Origin: Verrucomicrobiales bacterium
GTDB lineage: Bacteria; Verrucomicrobiota; Verrucomicrobiia; Verrucomicrobiales; V1-33
Reading direction: 5' to 3'
NCBI GenBank assembly: GCA_947460575.1
Contig: CANHIJ010000027.1
Coordinates: 1-40,366 of the forward strand
DNA length: 40,366 nt
The notes under the pieces are model-generated. The model made no database searches. It was not told the origin of the DNA and worked only from the letters and a program-made list of their open reading frames with translations. The translations under genes were made by a program, and so were the position numbers. Below, in pieces: positions 17,558-27,051 of the stretch (the first letter of the stretch is position 1; each line of letters starts with the position of its first letter).

Positions 17558-18612
17558 ACCGCTCGCTGCGGAAACGCCTCTGCTGGTGGCACAGCGGCCT
17601 CTTCGCCGCCGCTATCGCCATCTCCCTCCTTCTCGCCTGGAGAGAAGTCCACCGCCACGACCCCTCCGTCGTCGCCGACGACGGCGCCAAGTGGGAATTC
17701 ATCGCCGACACCGCTCTCGAATCCTGCGTGCCTTTCGTCCTCCTCGGCGCCGTTAGCTGGTGGCTCATCCACCGCTCCCTCGCCCCAGTCGTCCGCCTCA
17801 CCGAAGCCGCCGAACACATCCACGAAGATAACCTCCACCACCGCATCCCCCTCCAGGGCACCGGCGACGAACTCGACCGCCTCACCTCCGTCCTCAACGA
17901 CATGACGGAACGCCTCGACACCTCCTTCGCCCGCGTCCGCGAATTTACCCTCCACGCCTCGCACGAACTCAAAACGCCCCTAACTATCTTGCGGAGCGGC
18001 TTCGAACAATCCCTCAGCCGACCCGATATCGCCGAACCCCTCCGCGACCAAATCATTACTTGGATGGATGAAGTCGACCGCCTCAACAGAATCGTCAGCG
18101 GTCTCACCCTCCTCACCCAGGCAGACGCCGGTCAGGTCTCCCTCCAAAATGAGGAAGTCGCCCTCCACGACCTCCTGCGCGACGCCGCCAGCGAAGCCGA
18201 TATCCTCGGCCAATCCCTCCACCTCTCCGTCACCATCGACCTCGGCCAAAGCCTTACCTTGCGCGCCGACCGCCACCGCCTCCGCCAACTCCTTCTCAAC
18301 CTAACGGACAACGCGGTCAAGTATAACCGCGACCACGGCTTCATCCACTACGCCCTCAAAACGGCTGACCGCCACGCTTTTCTCCAAGTCCACAGCGGGG
18401 GCCGCGGCATTCCCCCCGACGAACTCCCTCACATCTTCCAGCGCTTTTACCGGAGCAGCTCCTCCCGCGGCAGCGACCTCGAAGGCATCGGCCTGGGCCT
18501 CAGCATTTGCCAATGGATCGCCCACGCCCACGGCGGCGAAATCACCGCCAAATCCCAACCCGACCACACCGTCCTAACTCTGCGAATCCCCTTGACCCAA
18601 GCCCCTTCTTGA
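17554..18612 (+). CDS. Sensor histidine kinase, heavy-metal (CusS-like) type
   Basis: The product has 352 residues with two membrane segments (about 14-29 and 57-73) and only a short periplasmic loop between them. A HAMP linker follows (about 74-127). The phosphoacceptor is His137 in ASHELKTP. The ATPase domain has the N box around Asn253 (LLLNLTDNAVKYN), a G1 region VHSGGRGIPPDELP, an F box FQRFYR and the G2 box GIGLGLSI. In G1 the usual Asp of DxGxG is Ser281. CusS-type kinases also vary at this place, so activity need not be lost. The start overlaps the regulator gene by 4 bp. It should autophosphorylate and pass phosphate to Asp51 of that regulator. The tiny sensor loop leaves the ligand unclear. 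Confidence 0.9.
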   Translation: MNRSLRKRLCWWHSGLFAAAIAISLLLAWREVHRHDPSVVADDGAKWEFIADTALESCVPFVLLGAVSWWLIHRSLAPVVRLTEAAEHIHEDNLHHRIPLQGTGDELDRLTSVLNDMTERLDTSFARVREFTLHASHELKTPLTILRSGFEQSLSRPDIAEPLRDQIITWMDEVDRLNRIVSGLTLLTQADAGQVSLQNEEVALHDLLRDAASEADILGQSLHLSVTIDLGQSLTLRADRHRLRQLLLNLTDNAVKYNRDHGFIHYALKTADRHAFLQVHSGGRGIPPDELPHIFQRFYRSSSSRGSDLEGIGLGLSICQWIAHAHGGEITAKSQPDHTVLTLRIPLTQAPS

Positions 18613-18690
18613 AACGCTTGAGCGAATCGCCAGACGAAACCGCTGGCACCCTGGGACATCCTGTGGGATGGGCCCTCACGCCCGTCCTGC

Positions 18691-19488
18691 ATGAAAATCA
18701 TCGCCATCGCCAACCAGAAGGGCGGAGTGGGAAAAACCACCACCGCTATTAACCTCTCCGCTTGCCTCGCCAACGCCGGGGCTCGCGTCCTCCTCTTGGA
18801 CCTCGATCCCCAGGGCAACGCCTCCAGCGGACTCGGCCACCGCGCCAGCGAAGGCCAAAGCCTCTACCGCGTCCTCATCGGACAGGATACCCTTTCTAGC
18901 AAAATCCAACAGACCCGCTTTCCCAACCTCTCCATCATCCCCGCCCAGATGGAACTCGCCGGCTGCGAAGTCGAACTCGTGCGCTCCGAAAACCACCTCA
19001 TCCGACTCCGCGACGTCATCACCCCCCTCAAGCAAACCGGCCGCTTCGATTTCCTCCTCATCGACTGCCCCCCCTCCCTCGGCATCCTCATGACCTCCGC
19101 CCTGGCCGCCGCCGATGGACTCCTCATTCCCATCCAGTGCGAATACTTCGGCCTCGAAGGTCTCGCCCGCATTGTCGACATCCACGACCAAATCGCCACC
19201 AGCGGCATCAATCCCTCCGTGACCCTCGAAGGCATCCTCATGACCATGTACGACGGCCGCACCGGCCACTGCCGCGCCGTCGTCGAAGAAGTCCGCCGCG
19301 CCTTCACCGACCTCGTCTACCCCACCTGCATCCCCCGCAGCATCGCCGTTGCGGAAAGCCAAAGCTTCGAGAAAGCCCTTTTGGAATACGACCCCAACGG
19401 CAAAGCCGGCACCGCCTACCGCCAAGTCGCCGCGGCCTTCCTGGCCCACAACCCTCTCCCCAACCACGGCTCAGGCCCGCGGCTTTAG
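18691..19488 (+). CDS. parA: ParA/Soj-family chromosome-partition ATPase
   Basis: The product has 265 residues. It has the deviant Walker A KGGVGKTTT with signature Lys10 and catalytic Lys15, Walker A' LLLDLDPQGN with Asp39, and Walker B FLLIDCPPSLG. Length and motifs match chromosomal Soj/ParA proteins, which dimerise on ATP, bind DNA non-specifically and move cargo with ParB. There is no parB within reach and no parS-like 16-mer was seen, so it may serve the chromosome with a distant ParB or act on another cargo. It lies 78 bp after the kinase gene. Its last 18 bp overlap the convergent rsgA gene. Third codon positions are almost all C. Confidence 0.9.
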   Translation: MKIIAIANQKGGVGKTTTAINLSACLANAGARVLLLDLDPQGNASSGLGHRASEGQSLYRVLIGQDTLSSKIQQTRFPNLSIIPAQMELAGCEVELVRSENHLIRLRDVITPLKQTGRFDFLLIDCPPSLGILMTSALAAADGLLIPIQCEYFGLEGLARIVDIHDQIATSGINPSVTLEGILMTMYDGRTGHCRAVVEEVRRAFTDLVYPTCIPRSIAVAESQSFEKALLEYDPNGKAGTAYRQVAAAFLAHNPLPNHGSGPRL

Positions 19489-20592
19489 GTCGCGCTCGAT
19501 CTCTATCCGGTCCTCCCGGTTGCGCGCCTTAATTTTGTGATCCCGCTTGCTGCGCCGCTCCACCGTCATCCGCCGCGTCTTGCTCCGCGCCTGCAACTGG
19601 GCGATCTCCGCGTCTAACTTGAGAAATCCCCGGTAGCGCTCCTCGTCCAAGCGGCCGTCCGCCACCGCCGCCTTGATGGCACACCCCGCATCCGTGGCGT
19701 GCTTGCAGTCGTGAAAACGACACTCGCTCGCGAGCGCCTCAATGTCCGCAAAGCGGTCGCGCAGCGCGCTCTCATCCGTCCACATCTGCACCTCGCGGAT
19801 CCCCGGATTGTCGATGATGATCCCACCCCGCCGCAGTACCATCAACTCGCGCGCCGTAGTGGTATGGCGCCCCTTGCCCGTGGTTTCGTTGACCTCCCCA
19901 GTCCACTGGAAGTCGTCTCCCAATAGCTGATTGATCAGGGCCGACTTGCCCACGCCGCTAGAGCCCACCATAGCCACGGTCGCCCCCGGCTGAAAATACT
20001 GCTTGAGCGCCTTCAATCCTAATTTCTCATGCGCACTGGTGATGTGAATCCGCGCCTCCGGGTTCAGCTCCAGCAACAGAGCCGCCGCCGCCTGGTTTTG
20101 CTCCCGCGCATACAAGTCGCACTTGTTGAGCAACACCACCGCCTGGGCCCCGCTCCGCCCAATGATGGTAAAAAACCGCTCCATCCGCCGCGGATTGAAG
20201 TCCGGCCCAGCCTCCGTCACCACCACCACCACGTCTACATTCGCCACCATCACCTGCTCCTCCGTGCTCTGCCCGGCCGCTTTGCGCGAAAGCCGATTGC
20301 GCCGCCTCAGCCGCGCCCGAATCACGCTGTCCTGCTCCGCGGTCCCCAATTCCAAAGCCACCCAGTCCCCCACCGCAGGCAACTCCGCATCGTTGGCCGC
20401 CTCATGATAAACCTTCCCCCCCAGCACCACCTCCACTTCCTCAAAAACCCCGGCCTCCACGTACAGCGCCCCATAGCTGATCTTGTTGTCCCGGATCAGC
20501 CGCGCCGCCCGCCACCCCGGCGCCGCGCAGCGCGCAAACTCCGCCGCCAAAGCTTCATTCCACCCCAAGTCTTCCAGTCGTCGCGCAGCCAT
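19471..20592 (-). CDS. rsgA: Small ribosomal subunit biogenesis GTPase RsgA
   Basis: The product has 373 residues with the circularly permuted GTPase layout of the family: G4 NKCD (156-159) comes before G1 GSSGVGKS (210-217) and G3 DNPG (261-264), the last with Asn where Thr is usual. An OB-fold precedes it (about 36-100), and a zinc-binding segment follows with Cys291, Cys296, His298 and Cys304. A very basic tail of about 45 residues (K/R-rich, ending DLKPRA) extends the C-terminus and could bind rRNA. RsgA helps the late maturation of the 30S subunit by hydrolysing GTP. It is convergent with parA with an 18-bp overlap of coding ends. The next upstream gene on the strand, the DUF1980 protein, ends 18 bp away, so rsgA may be last in that operon. 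Confidence 0.95.
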   Translation of the reverse strand: MAARRLEDLGWNEALAAEFARCAAPGWRAARLIRDNKISYGALYVEAGVFEEVEVVLGGKVYHEAANDAELPAVGDWVALELGTAEQDSVIRARLRRRNRLSRKAAGQSTEEQVMVANVDVVVVVTEAGPDFNPRRMERFFTIIGRSGAQAVVLLNKCDLYAREQNQAAAALLLELNPEARIHITSAHEKLGLKALKQYFQPGATVAMVGSSGVGKSALINQLLGDDFQWTGEVNETTGKGRHTTTARELMVLRRGGIIIDNPGIREVQMWTDESALRDRFADIEALASECRFHDCKHATDAGCAIKAAVADGRLDEERYRGFLKLDAEIAQLQARSKTRRMTVERRSKRDHKIKARNREDRIEIERDLKPRA

Positions 20593-20610
20593 TGGTTAAC
20601 CAGTTCGCTG

Positions 20611-21677
<1,067 letters not shown>

Positions 21678-21681
<4 letters not shown>

Positions 21682-22649
21682 GGTTTCATAAAAGTGAGGG
21701 TTTGTAACCAGGGCCACAGCGCTTCCATGCCGAAGCCCGCCGCGTAGACGGCCAAGAACAGAAAGCCCGCCATCCCCGCCACCGCCCGTGGCTTCAGGAC
21801 GGTCGAATAGAGAAACAACAACTTCAAATCAAGCATCGGCCCAAAAACCAAAAAAGACAACTTGGCGACCGCCGGAAACAAGTTGTCCGCCGCGATGATA
21901 AACGCATCCGTGGTGCTGCACAGGCTGAGCACAAAGGCCATCGCCATCAGCACCGGCGATGCTATCCAGTGATTCCCCGCCACCGCGGCCATTCCCTCCT
22001 GCAGCGAAGGCCGATAGAAAACCTGCGTCTTGAGCAGCGAAGCGATCGCCACCCCGACCACAAAATAAAGCGCCACATCCAAAAAGTCTCGCTGCGCCGT
22101 GCGCATCGCCTGGACAAACTTTCGCCCGTGGTCCGTCCGCGCCGCCTCTACCCCCTCCACTGGCACCGGAATCGCAATCCCCGCCAAAACCCCCTCTTTC
22201 AAAATCGAACTGGCCCGAAAGCGCGACGCCGCCAAACCCGCCACCACCGCGATCACATAACCCAAGCCAACCCGCGATCCCATCATCAACAGTGGATCCC
22301 GCCCTGTAAAGGCCGTCCACGTGCTCAGCGCCACAATCGGATTCACAATCGGCGCCGCCAACATGTAGGTCATGGCGCAGCCCAGCGGCAAGCCCTTCTG
22401 CACTAAACGCCGTATCACCGGCACAATGGCGCACTCGCAAACCGGAAAAATCACCCCCAGCAACCCGCTCACCAATATGGCCGGGAAGGCCCGCTTCGGC
22501 AGCAGTCGATCCATCGCCCCCGAGGGCAGCCAGGCATCTATCGCCCCACTAATCAGGGCCCCCAACAAAATAAATGGGGCCCCCTCCAGCAAAATGCTCA
22601 GGAAGGCGAAAAAAATATCCCCGCTGGGACTGGGTGCTGGAAGCGTCAT
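21678..22649 (-). CDS. Permease of the ArsP/YcgR (DUF318) family
   Basis: The product has 323 residues and about eight hydrophobic segments. It carries the family motif FPVCECAIVPVIRRL near residues 70-84, with the Cys-x-Cys pair, and MLAAPIVNPIV (about 97-107). A second cluster, LCSTTDAFIIAAD, lies near residue 242-254 with the short Ser/Thr-Asp sequence of the family repeat. The DUF1980 gene follows with a 4-bp ATGA overlap, so the two are translationally coupled. ArsP/YcgR-like permeases export organoarsenicals in some bacteria, and with TIGR03943 partners they are suspected metal transporters. The substrate here is not known. The gene is divergent from the DevC-like transporter, with 153 bp between the starts; no Zur or ArsR box was recognised there. 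Confidence 0.85.
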
Positions 22650-22802
22650 GCAATTGAAGGCCTAAAATCTCACCCTATTCTTTCGCCTGCCCCGCGAAAC
22701 ACAAGGGCGAGCCTCGCGCCTTCGCCAACCCGCCTCCCCCCCGTAAAACTCCGGCAACTCGCCTTGCCCCCGGCCAGCCTAGGGTTATCTCTGCTGCCCT
22801 CC

Positions 22803-23945
22803 ATGTTTCACCTCGCTCTCAAAATGCTGGTCGGCGACCGCGCTAAGTTTACCATGCTTCTGGGCGGCCTATTCTTCGCCGCCCTCCTCATGACCCAGCA
22901 ATGCGCCATCTTCATCGGCCTGCTCTCCTGGACCACCAGCCACCTCTCCAACATCCGCGCCAAAGTCTGGGTCGTCGAAGCCAAAGTAGAACAAGTCAAC
23001 GAACTCAAACCCCTGCGCGATACCGACGTCAGCCGCGTCCGCTCCATTCCAGGCGTCGCCTGGGCCGTCCCCCTCTACGTCGGCATCCTCCAAGCCCGCC
23101 TCAACGACGGCAATTTTAAACCCATCCTCTGCGTCGGACTCGACTCCGCCAGCCTCGTCGGCCGCCCCGCCACCATCCTATCCGGCCGCCTCGAGGACAT
23201 CCGCCTCCCCAACAGCGTCATCATTGACGACCTCGCCCTGCAGCGCCTCAAAATCCCCGGCACCCCCCCCCTCAAGGTCGGGGACACCTTCGAAATCAAC
23301 GACCGCGAAGCCCGCATCGTCGCCATCTGCAAAAGCGACCGCGCCTTCTACGGCTACCCCTATGTCTTCACCACCTACGACCAAGCCCTCCAATTTGCTC
23401 CCCTGCAGCGCAAAATGCTCAGCGCCGTCCTAGTTGAACCGTCCCAAGGTCACACCCCCCAGGAAACCGCCGACCTCATCAATGCCTCCCTCACCGGCCT
23501 CCACGCCTGGCCCGAAGACAAGTTTTTGTGGGACACCATTTTCTGGTATTTCAAAAACACCGGCATCCCCATCAGCTTCGGCACCACCATCCTCCTCGGC
23601 CTCATCGTCGGCGTCGCCATCAGCGGCCAGACCTTCTATAGCTTCGTCCTCGAAAACCTCCGCAACCTCGGCGCCCTCAAAGCCATGGGAGCTAGCGACC
23701 TCAAGCTCGCCTCCATGCTCCTCTGCCAGGTCATGACCGTCGGCTTCCTCGGCTACGGTCTCGGCATGGGCGCCGCCGCCGCCTTCGGCGCCGTGGCCGC
23801 GCAGCGCGGCAATCCCCCTTTCCTCCTCCCCTGGCAACTCGTCGTCGGCGTCCTCGCCCTCATCCTCCTCATCTGCCTCGCCTCTGCTACCCTAGCCATC
23901 ATCAAAGTCCGCCGCATCGAACCCGCCATCGTCTTCCGCGGATAA
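22803..23945 (+). CDS. DevC-like ABC transporter permease (FtsX/MacB family)
   Basis: The product has 380 residues from the ATG at 22803; a start at 22764 would add 13 non-hydrophobic residues. One membrane segment lies at about 17-37, followed by an extracytoplasmic domain of about 200 residues with the family text KVWVVEAKVEQV and VGLDSASLVGRP. Three C-terminal membrane segments lie at about 255-280, 302-328 and 346-372. This is the FtsX/MacB-type topology, and residues 40-100 resemble DevC of heterocyst glycolipid exporters. It opens a permease-ATPase-fusion protein set: the ATPase starts 31 bp later. Such transporters move a substrate from the periplasmic side through a TolC-like pore. 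No TolC gene is in the window, and the cargo is unknown. Confidence 0.85.
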   Translation: MFHLALKMLVGDRAKFTMLLGGLFFAALLMTQQCAIFIGLLSWTTSHLSNIRAKVWVVEAKVEQVNELKPLRDTDVSRVRSIPGVAWAVPLYVGILQARLNDGNFKPILCVGLDSASLVGRPATILSGRLEDIRLPNSVIIDDLALQRLKIPGTPPLKVGDTFEINDREARIVAICKSDRAFYGYPYVFTTYDQALQFAPLQRKMLSAVLVEPSQGHTPQETADLINASLTGLHAWPEDKFLWDTIFWYFKNTGIPISFGTTILLGLIVGVAISGQTFYSFVLENLRNLGALKAMGASDLKLASMLLCQVMTVGFLGYGLGMGAAAAFGAVAAQRGNPPFLLPWQLVVGVLALILLICLASATLAIIKVRRIEPAIVFRG

Positions 23946-23976
23946 GGCCCCTCCAGCCATCCCCCCACCCCACTTC

Positions 23977-24699
23977 ATGAACCCAGCCGTCGCCCTCCAG
24001 GTCCACCAAATTACCAAAGGATTTGGCAAGGGCACCGCCCGCACCCTAGCACTCAAAGGAGCCGACCTAACTGGACAACTCGGCGAACTCCAACTCATCG
24101 TCGGCCCCTCCGGCTGCGGCAAAACCACCCTTCTCTCCATCATCGCCGGCACCCTCGTTCCCGACAGCGGCTCCGTCACCGTTCTCGGCCACGACCTCAC
24201 CCAAATGCGCCAGGGCCGCATCACCGATTTCCGCCGTCGCCACATCGGGTTTATTTTTCAACAATTCAACCTCATCCCCACTCTCAACCTCATCGAAAAC
24301 GCCAGCGTCCCCCTCCTCCTCAACGGCCTCTCCAGAGCCAAGGCCGAGCGCGCCGCCCAAGCCATGCTCGATATCGTAGGCCTCGCCCAGCGCGGCAAAA
24401 GCTACCCCCGCGAACTCTCCGGCGGACAACAACAGCGCGTCGCCATCGCCCGCGCCATGGTCCACAATCCCAGCCTCATCATCTGCGACGAACCCACCTC
24501 CGCCCTCGACCGCGATACCGGCCACCAAGTCATGGAACTCCTCCAAGCCGTCGCCCGCAAACCAGACCGCGCCGTCGTCGTGGTCACCCACGACCCCCGC
24601 GTCTACGCTTTCGCCGACCGCATCGCCGAAATGGAGGACGGTCGCGTTCTCAGCAACCAGCCCGCCGTCCCCGGCCAACTCAACCTCGTCAACGGCTGA
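23977..24699 (+). CDS. DevA/LolD-like ABC transporter ATP-binding protein
   Basis: The product has 240 residues, a normal ABC ATPase size. Walker A is GPSGCGKTT at 43-51, the Q-loop is near Gln95, the signature LSGGQQQR is at 147-154, Walker B LIICDEP is at 167-173 and the switch His is residue 205. The text [14 protein letters not shown] in the Q-loop region matches the MacB/LolD/DevA subgroup that drives FtsX-type permeases. It lies 31 bp after the permease and 40 bp before the membrane fusion protein, on the same strand. The leader before its ATG is CCCACTTC without a Shine-Dalgarno sequence. It should energise the DevC-like permease as a cytoplasmic dimer. Confidence 0.92.
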   Translation: MNPAVALQVHQITKGFGKGTARTLALKGADLTGQLGELQLIVGPSGCGKTTLLSIIAGTLVPDSGSVTVLGHDLTQMRQGRITDFRRRHIGFIFQQFNLIPTLNLIENASVPLLLNGLSRAKAERAAQAMLDIVGLAQRGKSYPRELSGGQQQRVAIARAMVHNPSLIICDEPTSALDRDTGHQVMELLQAVARKPDRAVVVVTHDPRVYAFADRIAEMEDGRVLSNQPAVPGQLNLVNG

Positions 24700-24739
24700 A
24701 CTGGCCCGCTCTCACCATTCTCGGATCCCCCCCAAAAAA

Positions 24740-25735
24740 ATGCTCTATCGCCTTTTCATCCCGGCCATCGCCATCCTCGCCGTCCTCGGCATCTGGAAGG
24801 GCATCTCCCTTTCCAGGTCTCAGGTCCAGCGGCCGCCCGCCCCCGTCCCCCTAGCGGAACCAGCCCGCTCCCCCTACCCCTCCGCCATCGCCGCCACTGG
24901 CATCATCGAGGCCGCCCGCGAAAACGTCCACGTCGCCACCGCCAAGCCCGGCCTCGTCTCCAAGGTATTTGCCGCGGTCGGTGCCAAGGTCAAAACCGGC
25001 GACCCCCTCTTCCAAATCGATAACCGCGAGGCCCTCGCCCGCGTCGCCAGCTTGCGCTCCCAACTCAAAGTCCAAAGCGCCGCCATCGCCGAAGCCCAAG
25101 TCGCCCTCGCCCAAGCCCAAGACCAATTGCTCCGCGTCAAATCCCCTGATTCCGCCCGCCTCCTCACCGGCGATGAACTCAGCCACCGCAAGTTCGCCGT
25201 CCAATCCGCCGAAGCCGCCCTCACCCACGGCCTCGCCCTCCTCGAAGCCGCTCAATCCCAGCTCGCCCAGGCAGAAACCGAGCGCGATGTCCTCACCGTC
25301 CGCGCCAGCCGCGACGGCTGCATCCTCCGCCTCAGCCTCCGCGAAGGCGAATACGCTAACGTAAATCCCCCAGAGCCCCTCATGGTCCTAGGCGATGTCG
25401 ATAGCCTCCAAATCCGGGCCGACGTCGATGAGCAAAACGCCCCCCACATCCAAGTCGGCCGCGCCGCCACCGCCTACCTCAAAGGTGATTCCTCAAGCCG
25501 CCTGCCCCTCACCTTCGTCCGCATCGACCCCTTCGTCCTCCCCAAAAAATCTCTCACCGGCGAAAGCACCGAGCGCGTCGACACCCGCGTCCTCCAAGTC
25601 ATCTTCGCGCTCCAACAGCCCCCGGGCCAATCCCTCTACGTCGGCCAACAGGTCGACGTCTACATCGAAGCCCCCGCCCCCTCGGCTCCCTCGACCCCCT
25701 CGACCCCCGCCTCGGCCTCGCCCCCCAGTTCCTGA
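24740..25735 (+). CDS. DevB-like membrane fusion (HlyD family) protein
   Basis: The product has 331 residues with one N-terminal membrane segment (about 5-20). A lipoyl/barrel-sandwich half follows with AATGIIEAARENVHVATAKPGLVSKVFAAVG and VKTGDPLFQIDNREALARV, then an alpha-helical hairpin (about 105-185, alanine and glutamine rich), the second lipoyl half near DGCILRLSLREGEYAN, and a beta-barrel domain. The C-terminus is a Pro/Ser/Ala tail of about 19 residues. The protein bridges the inner-membrane pump to an outer-membrane channel. It ends the three-gene set 40 bp after the ATPase. It is convergent with deoC, with a hairpin between the two. Confidence 0.87.
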   Translation: MLYRLFIPAIAILAVLGIWKGISLSRSQVQRPPAPVPLAEPARSPYPSAIAATGIIEAARENVHVATAKPGLVSKVFAAVGAKVKTGDPLFQIDNREALARVASLRSQLKVQSAAIAEAQVALAQAQDQLLRVKSPDSARLLTGDELSHRKFAVQSAEAALTHGLALLEAAQSQLAQAETERDVLTVRASRDGCILRLSLREGEYANVNPPEPLMVLGDVDSLQIRADVDEQNAPHIQVGRAATAYLKGDSSSRLPLTFVRIDPFVLPKKSLTGESTERVDTRVLQVIFALQQPPGQSLYVGQQVDVYIEAPAPSAPSTPSTPASASPPSS

Positions 25736-25743
25736 CCCCTATT

Positions 25744-25764
25744 CCCCGCCGCCCTCAGGCGGGG
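25744..25764. terminator. Hairpin between convergent devB-like gene and deoC
   Basis: The 7-bp arms CCCCGCC (25744-25750) and GGCGGGG (25758-25764) close on a 7-nt loop. The right arm covers the last codons of deoC and its stop. No T-tract follows on either strand, so a bidirectional terminator role is only likely by position. Confidence 0.4.
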
Positions 25765-26684
25765 CTCATCTCCTCTGTCCGCTGATAGGACCCATCTCGC
25801 ATTTTAGCTAGCTGGCGATTCACATCCGTCAGGAGACCGCTCGCCCCAAAACGAAACCACTCCGGACTCAGCCACCCAGCTCCCAGCGTCTCCTTCACCA
25901 TCACCAAATACTGCAGCGCCTCCTTGGCGCTCCGGATCCCCCCCGCCGGCTTCATCCCAACCCGCGCCCCCGTCTCGTAAAAGTGATCCCGGATCGCTTC
26001 TAACATCACCAATGTCACCGGCAAGGTCGCCGCCGGGCTCACCTTTCCCGTGCTCGTCTTGATGAAGTGCCCCCCCGCCTTCATGGCGAGGGCACTCGCC
26101 AAGCGCACGTTGTCGTAGGTCTGCAGCTCCCCCGTCTCCAAAATCACCTTCAAATGGGCCTCCCCGCACGCCTGCCGCACCGCCCCTATCTCATCAAAGA
26201 CCCGCCCGTATTCCCCCGCCAAAAACGCCCCGCGGTTGATCACCATGTCGATCTCATCCGCCCCGTCCCGCACCGCCTGACGCACCTCCGCTAATTTTAT
26301 CTTCAGCGGCGACTGCCCGCTCGGAAACGCCGTGGCCACCGAGGCCACCCTCACGCCAGATCCCGCCGTGAGCGCCTTGGCCATCTTGACAAAATTCGGA
26401 TATACGCACACCGCCGCCACCGGCGGGCCGCCCGGCACCGCATCCATCGGAGCCATCGCCTTCCGGCAGAGCTGCCGCACCTTCCCCTCCGTGTCCATCC
26501 CCTCCAGCGTCGTCAAGTCCATCATCGACACCGCCAACTCCAGGCCCATTCGCTTGCTTTCCTCCTTGATGCTCCGCTTGGCAAAACTCGCCGCCCGCTG
26601 CTCCACCATCACCCGCTCCACCGGGGGAGCGCTGACGACCCAGGGCAAGCCGGATTTGCCAAAGGGGCGGATGAGCAGTTCCAT
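25755..26684 (-). CDS. deoC: Deoxyribose-phosphate aldolase
   Basis: The product has 309 residues. DERA splits deoxyribose-5-phosphate into glyceraldehyde-3-phosphate and acetaldehyde. The Schiff-base lysine is Lys209 in HFIKTSTGK. The helper Lys179 is in LKVILET, and DEIDMVIN supplies the conserved Asp146. VCVYPNFV and TAFPSGQ match the early barrel strands. It is about 50 residues longer than the E. coli enzyme because of an N-terminal extension, which is usual in the longer DERA subgroup. On the minus strand AAGGAG touches the ATG with no spacer, so its use as a ribosome binding site is doubtful. No deo operon partner is adjacent. Third positions are G-rich, the mirror image of the plus-strand genes around it. 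Confidence 0.93.
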   Translation of the reverse strand: MELLIRPFGKSGLPWVVSAPPVERVMVEQRAASFAKRSIKEESKRMGLELAVSMMDLTTLEGMDTEGKVRQLCRKAMAPMDAVPGGPPVAAVCVYPNFVKMAKALTAGSGVRVASVATAFPSGQSPLKIKLAEVRQAVRDGADEIDMVINRGAFLAGEYGRVFDEIGAVRQACGEAHLKVILETGELQTYDNVRLASALAMKAGGHFIKTSTGKVSPAATLPVTLVMLEAIRDHFYETGARVGMKPAGGIRSAKEALQYLVMVKETLGAGWLSPEWFRFGASGLLTDVNRQLAKMRDGSYQRTEEMSPA

Positions 26685-27051
26685 CTCCTTACCTACTGGG
26701 AAACCCGTCGCGGCGCCAGTGCTTTCCCGGGGGCTCGCCTAAACCTACCGCCCGGGCAACATCTCCCCTTTAGCCCCCCGGACTCCTCCCCCAGCCCCAG
26801 CCCCACCCCCCAACGGCCTGAAAATGAACGGTTGCCCGCCCCAGACCTCGCTTATAAGAAATAAGAAAGCTGAGCCGCCCGCGCGCTCCAGCGCCCCTGC
26901 CTAGCCCTCGCAACCGCTCGGTGCCAGCGCTGCGGCCCGGATCGCCTCCGCAGCTCCCTTCGGGCCCTGCCCGCCTCCGCTCAACCCTGGGGATTCTTCC
27001 CCGCCATCTCCAACCCTCGCCCCCACCCAGGCCCCGCTTTTGCAGCAACCC
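26685..27051. other. Intergenic region before the RRM protein gene
   Basis: This 367-bp gap separates divergent deoC and the RNA-binding protein gene. It is C-rich with an AT-rich patch at 26850-26870 that looks like part of a promoter. I see no convincing gene in it; the long frames on both strands are low-complexity shadows. Confidence 0.5.
26832..26858 (+). promoter_or_regulatory. Weak sigma-70-like promoter candidate for the RRM gene
   Basis: TTGCCC (26832-26837) and TATAAG (26853-26858) are separated by 15 bp, shorter than the ideal 17. The patch is the most AT-rich part of the gap. A transcript would have a leader of nearly 190 nt. Confidence 0.3.
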
